DNA of 64,000 nt from Rhytidiadelphus loreus. Taxonomy: Eukaryota; Streptophyta; Bryopsida; Hypnales; Hylocomiaceae. The stretch is taken from the NCBI GenBank assembly GCA_947034895.1, contig OX344762.1, positions 26,268,760-26,332,759 on the forward strand, read 5' to 3'. The notes under the pieces were generated by a model, which saw nothing but the letters and a program-made list of their open reading frames with translations, had not been told where the DNA came from and did no database searches. The position numbers and the translations under genes are program-made. Positions 34,221-44,805 of the stretch are shown in pieces (position 1 is the first letter of the stretch; each line of letters starts with the position of its first letter).

Positions 34221-35273
34221 TTGTGTGTTGACTTTTGACTTTAAATTATAACTAATAATCTTTGAAAGATTCTTTGAAATAACACATTAAACAACCTTCC
34301 AAGAACCTAAGTCAATCACATCTCTCTTTGTAGCACTTTTTTATTGCTTTTTATGACTAGTTTCACACAACAATGAAATTTTTTTCTATTTGATTGTTAA
34401 GTTAGACTACTATAATAGAAAGCAATAATGGATGAGTGTTAATGCCTACAAGAAAGCAATAATTTGTTACAATAGCAAGGAAATAAATATAAAACACACT
34501 AATTATGAGCACATGAGTGTGCACAACTCTTAAATCTCTCAAGAACTAGAACTATCAATGCAAGTTTGAGCATATATGAAATTATACTTGTTGGACGCAA
34601 ATGATGATTGATTATGCCACCTTCAATGAGATGAAGGCAACGTCGAAGCATATTCAACACTCACATACCTCCAATTGTGGATTGGGACACAACGCGAAGA
34701 AAATCCTAAAGCTACTAAGATGATGACACTTTTATATCTAGAACTTTGTGGCAAGTGGCAAGTTCTTTGGTGCCTTCTGTTGACCAAAGTATTGAAAAGT
34801 TTCATGAGAGTATATTTATTATTATAGCACAGGTCTTTGGAAACTTCTTGTCTTTTCTTTGGATTGTTGAGAATTTCTTTATCACCTTTCAATAAAGATA
34901 GTCTTTAAAACTTTTTAAAGACCTTTTCATTGTCTTTATCCAGAATAAGTTAACTCCTAAAAGTCTTTGGTAACATATATATATATATTTAAAATTTTTA
35001 TTCGAGATTGTACCAAACATAAAGATTTTAAGTGCTATGATTAGTAATTATTCATGCAATACTATTAAGAATTTGCAAGATATAATAAATGCCCATGCTA
35101 ATGTACATTGAACTTAGAGCGGAGGATTTTGACTAATGGGAGATTGAGTGGGAGATTAGGGCTATCCAAAGGCTACATAAATGATCTTCCTTCAAAAAAA
35201 TGAAAATCCCCCAAAAACTTAAAATTGGTAAGTATACCCCTAAAAAGTGTTTTGATTTATTACATTGTGCATA
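34221..35273. other. Intergenic sequence, no gene seen
   Basis: AT-rich, with a short (AT)n run at about 34976-34989. No supported coding frame. Confidence 0.5.
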
Positions 35274-35490
35274 CACTATAAGAATCCCTTGTTTTAGGTG
35301 ATAAATTCCAATTTTTTTAAATAGATTTTAATTGACATACAATGCAACTATCTCAAGTTTGTAGTCAACATTCATGTTACATTGGTGACTTTTTGTTGAC
35401 ATAAAAACATAGGGTTGTTGCATTGAATGTCACCTAAAATGTGTTAAAAAAATTGGAGCTTGTCACCTAAAACAAGGGGTTCTTATAGTG
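35274..35490. mobile_element. CACTA foldback MITE, 217 bp
   Basis: The ends are CACTATAAGAATCCCTTG and an inverted copy ending TTCTTATAGTG. Inner inverted homology passes through TTTTAGGTGA. The flanks (ATA and ACG) do not match, so the target duplication is lost or the boundary is decayed. Confidence 0.78.
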
Positions 35491-35746
35491 ACGCTAAATT
35501 TAGAAATCTCATTGATAGCAATTGAAATATATATTTTTGACTTTTTTTATATAGTTCTTTGAAATCTAAAGAATCATATTTTTATGTATATTATTTTAGG
35601 ATTTTTTCATTTTATTATTATTTTCATTTATTTTTTTATTGGTCATTAGAAGTGAAAGTAAATTATAACTTAACCATTAAAGGTTTGTGGTAAATTGCAT
35701 ATGACTTGTCAAATACTAATTGTGTACTAAAATGAGGCAAAACATA

Positions 35747-35903
35747 CACTATAAGAAACCCATGTTTTAATTGGCGTTTTGTGATTTTTTCAGACGAATT
35801 TTAGGAGACGTCAGAAAAAACAACTTGTGTTTTTTCTGACGTCACCTAAAATCCGTCTGAAAAAATCACAAAACGCCAATTAAAACACGGGTTTCTTCTA
35901 GTG
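35747..35903. mobile_element. CACTA foldback MITE, 157 bp, near-perfect hairpin
   Basis: The ends are CACTATAAGAAACCCATG and an inverted copy ending TTTCTTCTAGTG. The arms run almost uninterrupted through ATTGGCGTTTTGTGATTTTT. The flanks are ATA on both sides (35744-35746 and 35904-35906). Confidence 0.9.
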
Positions 35904-38135
35904 ATAATCCACTAGGTTTAAGTAGCATCTTTTATTTTGACGTCATTTGAACATCTCAATCTAATCATGCTCTAATACGGCACTATACATATAGAATATG
36001 TCACTAATTTGTGATTTTCTAAGACATGTAGAAGAGTCAATAACGATTCAAATTGGAAGTGCCATGGGTCATTGGATCCAACTCAATACAATTACAAACT
36101 TTTGTCACTATTGTATGTATACTCTCAATCAACATACCTTCTACATCAAATACAAAATAAACACCATTTTGTTTCCAAACTTTGACTTTCCAATTTACTT
36201 ATAAAGATTAAGGCAATGTCACTTTGGATGTTTAATTGGATCACTTTTTGCTATTAAAATTTTCTATTAAAATTTCCAACCAAAATACAAACAATAAAAG
36301 ACAAGCAAACAACCACACCAAAAATCAAAATCAAAAAATTTCTTAGCCAAAATTACAATGTAGGTTGCAAAAATCTTTAGTTGCAAAGATCATTCCTATA
36401 TACAATAAGTAAATTATAATGTCTAGTAGAAAATAAGTATTTTTTAATTAATAGTATCCTAATTATTATTATTTTGGTAAACTAAAGACAAATACAAATA
36501 TGCAAATGGATCACAATTCATCCAAAAGATGAAGGCAACGTAGCCCTCCCCTTTCTAAATTGCTAGTGCAAATCCTTGCCATCAATCTAAAAGTAGAGCA
36601 AAATAATTGTCATTGTTGATCTCTGCTGCACTATGAACCTTGGAGTACTGTTGATGATTGTGCCATTGAGCTCTAGAAAATTGAGAGCCATTGATGTCAC
36701 TCTAGTGGAGATCTCAGCCATCCATTTGGGCCTTGAGTTGGCTCTTGTGTTGCATCTATTTGTATTTGTGTTTTTTGTTTTGTCAGAATTGTGCTTGATG
36801 TCAACCTCCATTGCCCCTCCATGACGTTGCAGATTGTTGTTCATAGTTGGTTTCATTTTGTAGTGGAGATTTAGAATGGGATTTTGTTGCATGCTTTGTT
36901 TACATTGTCAAGGTAAGATTAAGGTTTGTTTTTGAGGTATGGATTTAGATTGAATACCATGTATAGTTGATGTTGGAAGTATGTGTCCTATGTGTAGGTA
37001 TTTAGTTGTAGGTGTCTTTGATGAATGTTGAACAAGAATCTCAAATTGATCAAGTCTAGAGATTAATTGAAAGATGGAGAATCAAGACATTAGAAGAATA
37101 GAGATAAAGAGAGATTGAGAGGTTAAGAGGTTGAGAGTTCAGAGCTTGAGGGATTGAAGGATTCAAATATTGAGAGGTTTAAGGTTTGAGGGATTGAGAG
37201 ATTGGTTTGGTGAGGTGTGTGGTGTAGGTTCTGGAATGTAAGTAATTGTGCATTATTGTTTGAGCTTAGTTTATATGTCAACAAAAAATATTGTCTTGTC
37301 CCTACACGACTAAACTTAACTTTGACATGTTTAGATTTTGCTCTCTTCTATGCGGATTGTAGGTACACCTATAATTGTTTTCTAGATACTTGTTGATGTC
37401 ATACACTCATCCCTAGAATGCTTTTATTATCATTGAATTGTAATTAGAACGACACTATGTCATTTTTCTAGGCTTCAATGTTCTTGTAGTAGCAACTTTA
37501 GTAGCACCACCAAGTATTTTTTTCTTTCTGTGAGTCCATAAAAAATCAACCATGTTGTAAGGCAACACTAATTGCAATTATTGTGGCTGGAAGGATTCAA
37601 GTCCTTTGGGTTAAAAATGTAGTTGATTTCCTTGTTGACATTTTTCATTAATGCATTCATTTGCATTTTGAATTGGGTTCAAAAATGGCACCAACTATGT
37701 CTCAAATGAAAGTAATAGGTAGCCTATAAAGGGAAAGATGTAGAGACTAAAAATGTAGTAGACTCCATAGCAAAAAAACAAAATTCACAATTTGCTAGCA
37801 CTGCAGTACAATTTCAAGTTGTTGTGCCTAAAAGCAAGAACCTTGTTATTGTTGAAAATGTAGCCCAAAAGTCTTAACTAAAGCAAACATGAAAAAAGAA
37901 ATACTAGCCTTGAAAAAAACTCTCAAGAAAAAACTTTTCTATAGCTCAATGTTGGATGTCAATGTTACCATTTCAATGTATAGTTTTGACATCTCTATTG
38001 ACTTCTTGGAGAAAATGGATGAATTCAATGAAAATGAGAGCATTTTAAAACTTTGTTCCATTTAAAAAGGTGTCAGTCTCTTGAGATTGCATATGCAAAT
38101 AGTATGCCATCTTCTGGCTTCTTCACTAGCCATGG
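35904..38135. other. Intergenic sequence, no supported gene
   Basis: Includes a purine-rich tract of GAGA/GATTGAG-type words at about 37060-37225. Frames at 36587-36892 (minus) and 36633-36824 (plus) overlap and resemble no known family. A stretch at about 37890-38065 reads as a short Lys-rich, Met-started peptide and could be a decayed exon, but nothing confirms it. Confidence 0.45.
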
Positions 38136-39082
38136 TTAACCCCTAAAGGACCAGGGCCATTCTTCTGTCAAAAACCACTCAAAACTGCCATTTCTTCTGC
38201 ATTCATCCAAAAAAACAAAACAAAACATTTTTTTTCTAGAATCTAACTATAGGATCTTGTACTTAACTAGTCAAGGATTGTGTGGTAAAATTTTCATGGA
38301 GCTTGACTGTACAGATTGGAAGATATTAGCATTCAAAGTTGAAAAATGAATTTTTTTTTGAATAGTGGCCTGCAATTTTAGATGACTTTGATTGCCATTT
38401 GTGAATTTTTTTTACACTGTGGACCTTGAATTTAAATTTTTTTGTGTTGAAGAATTGAATTGAAAGTCTAGAAAAAAATATTCAAAAAAACCGTGCTTGA
38501 TTTTCATTCTTTAAAAAATTGTTAAGTAGAAGTAGGTCCAAGATTGAAAGAAAAACTAAATCGTTAATAGCTCTAAGATGGGATTGAAATACAATAATCT
38601 CAGCGGTGAGATTGTTCTAGCTAGAAAATTTAACCTTGTCAAACAATGTTTATGGAAAAATTGTGAAAATTGCATTCAAAATTGAATCCTATAAGTTATA
38701 TTTTCAAGAAGATGCTCAAATTGCCCCCAAAACAAGATTATTCATAACTTTCACATTACTTATCCAAATGGAATGAATAAAAGCTTCACATGTAGAAAAA
38801 ATATTATCTTTAAGAAGAAAAAAATTAAAAAATTAATTTCAAATTTTTGTAGATTTCTTTTTTTGCCCGGTGATGTGAAAATCTCAAGTGAAAATTATGT
38901 TTAAGATGCCATAACTTTTGCTCCTGGGCACCAATTGAAATAAAATTTATATTTCCACAAAGCTAATAAGATTTCCTATCTTATGAGAAAGTTTTAAAAA
39001 AATTCACTAAAAATTGAGATCATAGGAACCTGCCCAAAATTCATTTTGTCCCCCGAGGGGACAATGGTCCTTTAGGGGTTAA
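38136..39082. mobile_element. TTAA-bounded element, family 2, inverted relative of 15782-16715
   Basis: The ends are TTAACCCCTAAAGGACCAGG and, inverted, TTAACCCCTAAAGGACCATT, the best-preserved pair in the window. Its interior (GAAGTAGGTC, GAAAAACTAAAT(C/T)GTTA) recurs as a decayed copy at 51650-52290. Confidence 0.83.
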
Positions 39083-40209
39083 CAAGCACATCAAAACATA
39101 TCTTGCATAGGATGATAGTCACAATGGCCTTGGCTAGTGGTCATCACATTCTCATGAAAACACTTTGTAATACCGGGTTGCATACATTCATTGGAATGTT
39201 CGGCTATTGTGTGAAAGACAAAGGCAAAAAACTTTTTCAATGAGTATATAGAAATGTAACACCAAAGCAAAATTATAAAAAGAATTGAGGATTACATCAA
39301 GCACGGTACTCCTTTTGCAAAGAATATAATTGTTTTAATTAACACAAACCTCATCGAGAGGGTTGTGGCATACTATAGATACAAGATGAAGAAACAATTG
39401 GGAAGTACTCTTCCTAGCATTCTTTTACTGTTATTGCAATTGAAATAATACATTCCCTTAGCTTCTTGGGTTTTGTAGGTTTGTGAAGTTGAAACGGACT
39501 ACATTCACTAGGGTCTCAACACTTTAGAAATGTATAATGAATCCAAATGCTATAGACAGATGGATGCTATGATTGAATTTTTTTTAGAATATACAAATCC
39601 TAATTCACACCTTGCAGATTTGGATTACCAATGGCTTGCAACGGATTATGCAAGGTGCAAGAAGGTAGAAAGCATGATTATGTGGTTGAAAGTAATATTC
39701 TAATAATTCTTAATATAACTATGCTTTCTCTTTGGGTAAAATTTCAAAGCTTTTTCTAGGGAACTTAAGCATAATTTTTCCCTTCTTGAATGTGTTTTCT
39801 TATCAAATGAAAACATGAGAGTGATGGATACTTGTTCAAATGATCATTTGGTTATGTTGCTACAAGTAAGGTTCCTAAAGACACGAAGCATGTTGAAGGA
39901 GAATATTAATGAACTACTCAGAAATGATCCGGCTTTTAATAAGTTCGTTCCAAGGGAGGCTTGTCAATGGAAATTTCATATCAATAAAGAAATTATCTTT
40001 GGTTTCTAGTTCCAATTAGGGATATATTTCCAACTCAATTGCTCAAGACATACATCACACTTAATTGCATCACATAAGCACATGCATACAAATACAAATT
40101 TAGTATGAAAATCTATCATATGAGCCAATTTGGTGAACACAAGACCATTACATATTTAAAGTTTTGTTTTTATAGTTATACTCTCTATCATCATTTTCTC
40201 ACAAACTAA
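39083..40209. other. Intergenic sequence with possible decayed coding fragments
   Basis: Several short frames (for example 39815-40009 on the plus strand and a Tyr/Asp-rich stretch near 39560-39700) have protein-like composition. They are broken by stops and share no motif I can name. A long-dead transposase or gene is possible but unproven. Confidence 0.3.
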
Positions 40210-40985
40210 CGTCTCAAATATTCCTCTTCTTCAACTCACATTTTTTACCAATTGGAACACTCCATCCTCATTACTCATTAATTTTTCAATTTGGTCTCAA
40301 AATATCTCCACACATCAATCTAGCATCAATTTCACATCTCTTCCTTAATCTCACAACCTCTTCATCTTCCAAACATCCCCAATTAGGACACGTCTCAATC
40401 TTTACCACACTTGCAATTAATACTCTCACACGTAGCGCATCCAACTTGGACACACAAACCCCCCCCCAAAATACAGAGCTAGTCTAGCTAGGACATGCAC
40501 TGAACACTCTTCAATAGTGGGTGACAATGAAATCAAAAACCACAACAATAGGAATCAAACAAGCGGTTACCAAAGGAGAAAGAGACGACTTACTAAAGGA
40601 GAAAGAGATGACCTATCGACTTACCAACTACCAACTTGAACTCAACTACATCCAAATCAAAATGCAAACATCCTCACCCTTGACTGAAATACTAACTCAC
40701 TTCCCACTTAGCACAGAATCCGACTTGGAACGTGCCCACTAATTCCTTCAACTATTTGACAAAACTTGACTCTAACTTGGACACACATCCTTTACTTGAC
40801 TATTTGCCACTTCATCCAACTTGATTCATTCACAAAAGCATACATCAAATCGCCTTCCAATCAAGTAAAAACACGCTCAAAATCACAAAATTAGATCTCC
40901 AACAACCCAATAGTTTAACAAAACCTAACAAAACACACACAAAACATACAACAAAATTTCAAAAATAATTCCAACTTTATAGTTT
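40210..40985. repeat. Array of CCAANTWGG-type 9-mers, locus 1
   Basis: Variants of CCAA(C/T)T(T/A)GG recur at irregular spacing, for example near 40258, 40379, 40441 and 40773, in C-rich, G-poor DNA. The locus ends in ACACACAAAA-rich sequence. It resembles the larger locus at 53260-54760. The frame at 40521-40742 is not convincing as a gene. Confidence 0.5.
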
Positions 40986-41570
40986 ACATAGTCCCACAAA
41001 AACAATGTAATTGTCATGATGGCATTCAAGATGCGACTCCATCTCATACAGACTTGCTTGAGAATAGTGCTGACGTAGGTGAGAAAACTACAACCCCACC
41101 CATATACATTCTAGTATTTTTTGGTGATTGTGATTTGGACAACAATTTGGTACTCTAATACTCAACATTGAAATGTTCCTAGTTTTTTTAAATGTTGAAG
41201 TTTTACAACCAATAGAAAAATGGTTTCTCTATCCTTTCAGTTTTTTTGAAAAAGTTTGACAACCAATGGCATAATGACATATATATTACCTTCAATTATT
41301 CATTTGTGATTTTAATAGAAAGCAATACTTTATCACAATGCATTCAAATGATGTAAACGACGTAGCAACCCAATAGCAATAAGATTGAAGCTAAGTGAGG
41401 ACAAATACAAGCATGCATCAAAAGAATCTATTTGAATGTACAATACTATTAACACCAAACAGACTAATGAACTTGCTTGGGTTTCTTTGATAACTTGAAC
41501 ATGCTTTATTAACTTCATAATTTGGTGAATGAAATTATAGGATGGGTGCTCATCATCCTAATTCACATAT

Positions 41571-42505
41571 CACTATAAGAAAACAAAGTTTTTTTTGATG
41601 TTGCAAAAAACATGGGATGGCATCTTCTTTGATGTCAAAGTAATCAACGTAGATGTCTCCTAAAATCCGTTATAACTGACTAGCAAAAAACGTGTAACAG
41701 ACATGTTAAAACGTGTCCAATTTTGGCATGTTTTTTGTTGACGTCAAAAAGAACGTGTGTTTTTCAGCTTCAAAAAACAAGCCACATGGAAGACACGTCA
41801 CCTATATTTGGCGGGCAATGCCACGTGAGAAATTTTTCATCCATCCGGTCTGACTCAGATCATTTTTGTATCATTTGAAAATTTTATTGGTGTTTTTTGA
41901 AACGTCAAATTAGACGTTTTTTGAAACATCAATTGGTACATATAACATATCCTATCTATAAGGCAAGATAAATTTAAATTTTAAAAAAAAATGTCAAATT
42001 CAACAAAAATTGAAAAAAACTTACCATTTACTTTCAAGTAAATTTTTGATGGTAAAATGAAGGAATTTCTTCATTAAAATTTAGTGAAAATGAAGGATTT
42101 CAAGGTTTTACTTATATTCTTTCTCTGCCCATAGAGAGACAAACGATATGGGATAAGTAAAAAAGGAGATGTACAATGAATTACGTTTTGGGAGACGTTC
42201 CTGCAAACGTCTTCAAAGACGTAAACGTCTCACTTGACATCTTTGCCTTTTGCCCAAATTGCATTTTTTACCAGCGATCAATACTCTATCGCTGACCGCA
42301 CTAACTTTTGTAAGTGCAAATTGTAATTAATTTTGATGTGGACAAACTTGTTGTAAGTGATGTTTTTTGGGACATGTTCAAAGACGTACATGTCTCATTT
42401 GACATTTGGCATTCTAATGTTTACAACGCCATGTCTGTATAGACGTCAAAAAAAATTTGTACGACTACATACGTTAACTCACCAAAAACGCAGTTTTCTT
42501 ATAGT
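41571..42505. mobile_element. Non-autonomous CACTA element, 935 bp
   Basis: It begins CACTATAAGAAAACAAAG and ends GTTTTCTTATAGTC (last base changed from G). The flanks TAT (41568-41570 and 42506-42508) are the 3-bp duplication. Its first 100 bp, including GGGATGGC and TCTTCTTTGA, match the element at 2361-3649. Many ACGTC-type words are scattered inside. Confidence 0.9.
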
Positions 42506-42508
42506 CTA

Positions 42509-43101
42509 TGGAAAATTTTGTTAAAATGGTGGTATTCAGTTGGCATTTGTGTGTGAAAGAACGGAGACTGAGATGTATTGAGGCAACTATTCATCTCATA
42601 TCAAGCATCAATTGTGTCCCATGCATGTCCAAATCACCACTCATTTATGTTTGGCATCGCCCCCACTGTTGTCTTCCGCAAGATCTCATGCCTTAGTTGG
42701 TCCCCTGAACCACCATTTTAACGAAATTTCCCGTACACGTGAATTATCATTCTATAAATATTGCAAAAATTATTTAGATTTTTTAAATTTCAATGTCAAA
42801 CTAGGCAATTAGAATATATATTCTAAAGAAAGAATATTTATTTTTATTGGATTGAATAGATTGATACCTACTCAAAAACATTTGAACCATTCAATTCCAA
42901 ATAATGACATGAGAGTTATGAAGAATTTTATTTTGCAAGCAATGAAGATAGGAAAAAAAATATATGAATTCATTTTTTAAACTCAATTTTGAAAATCTCC
43001 AAATAAAATAAATGAAGGATACCTATTTTTTACTAGAACATTCTCACAATCAAAGTTAATTTACTTATTCTCAATTTTTTGTCAAAAGTTATTAGAAATT
43101 T
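42509..43101. other. AT-rich intergenic sequence, no gene seen
   Basis: No supported coding frame or repeat boundary. Confidence 0.5.
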
Positions 43102-43256
43102 TACTACTAGAAAATTCAATTTTTCTATTGATTTAGTTGTTTCACTTTTTTTTTATTGATTTCTATCCAAATCAAGAGATTACTATCCAAATCAACAAAA
43201 AAGTGAACCTAATCAATACAACCAAATCAACAAAAAAACTGAATTTTCTAGTAGTG
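43102..43256. mobile_element. CACTA foldback MITE, 155 bp
   Basis: The right end, read inverted, is CACTACTAGAAAATTCAG. The left end is the same with its first base changed (TACTACTAGAAAATTCAA). The arms pair through TGATTT(A/G)GTTG. The 3-bp flanks are TTT on both sides. Confidence 0.82.
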
Positions 43257-44805
43257 TTTAGTTTTTTCTTTCATTCAATACCACCTTGAGTGCAACTTTA
43301 TTATTTTCTCAAAAATGAATGTGAAATTTCTTTTGGTTGAATATTTTTACTATTCACGATCCATTTTTTAACAAATTGGCTAAATGCACAAGTTTTGGAC
43401 ATACATGCTATTTGCTAAAAATGTTGAAAGACAAAACTTCACTTTAGGAAGGGTTGAAAAAAAACTGTTTCTTAAAGTTTAGGCATGTTGATCTTGCAAT
43501 TGTTGGGGAATTTACTCTAAAATTTTAGAGTGATGTATTTGAACAAGTTAACTGAAGGAATGATCCTACATTTGAATTTGTTACAAAATAAATATAGATG
43601 AAGATTTTAGACTTGCTTTGGATATGAGTATTTGCAAGAAGTTTTGGACCTCAAAACATTGCAATATTTTAAATATTTATGCATCATCCTATTTTAATAT
43701 CTAGGATCATAACTAATTCCACAAAGGTCCTAAGAATATAAAACAACTTGGATAAGATGCAAATTCCATTTGTCTTTCAAGAGTCAAGACCTAAAACAAG
43801 CTATTTGCCCCTATGACAAACATTTTTTTTCCTTCAAACAAGCGATTTTAAACACAATTTAGGAAAAAATCATATCATGAGGTTGGCACATGAAAGCAAA
43901 AGTGGTTTGAGAATTTTTTTGAGTTTGTGTGAATGTACTAGGAATTTTAACAGTTGAGGTGTTCCTATTGACACTAGACTACCCTTGATTGGACATCCTT
44001 GAAGCTAGACAATACACCTTAGATTCTTCAACATTCATTGGTTGCTTCATATAATTGTAGAAATACTCAGACGTACAAGAGAAATGATTAAGCATGCATA
44101 GCTTTATTGAAAGATGGTTGACAATATATACAAGCTGCTAGAAGGCAATCAAGTGTTGGTAACAGTCCAAGATGAAAGAACAATATAAGTAATGATTGAA
44201 TGAATGGCCGTGAGTTTATTTCTACAATAACTCCAACTTCCATTGGTCATTCCTTTTGAAAACTAGTGTTAAATTTGAACAAACACATGATTTGGGTGAA
44301 TGAGAGTCAGTTTGTGAAGAACTGTGGTGTCGAATGGCTGGTTTTGCAAAAAGGTGAGGATACCTTAGGCCTTACTGTGGAGAACTTCCAGCCCTGAATA
44401 ATTTTATGAATTGGTCGAAGAAGTCAAACAATGCAGATCGAATGCTCATTATCCTGGACCGTGAGACCCTCAGAATTTCAATACTTCACTGCCAGTCTCT
44501 GAGAGTTGCTGAAATAGTGATGTCAAGATACAGTAAGCTTACCTGTGCAGTACGTACTTAATTGTTTTGAAGGCATCTTCTACATGCACGGCTCCTGCTA
44601 TATCACGGAGATCCAGTTGCACGACGAATTTCCAAGGAACAGGATTGACTCCCATCAATGTCCACTTGTATAGACTCATGCAAGAGATTAACTAATTACG
44701 AAGCACTGCCAATCTCAAGGCGAGCGAGCGTGTTTTGGGGTTGTAGAAAGTGGCTATGGTCGTTCTTTGCCAAAGGATTGCAGCAAGGCCTTGTTTCTCG
44801 AAATC
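43257..44805. other. Intergenic sequence upstream of the P450 gene
   Basis: AT-rich to about 44200, then GC content rises towards the P450 start. The promoter must lie here; a CTATATCACGG stretch near 44598 is a possible TATA box but I cannot confirm it. Confidence 0.45.
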
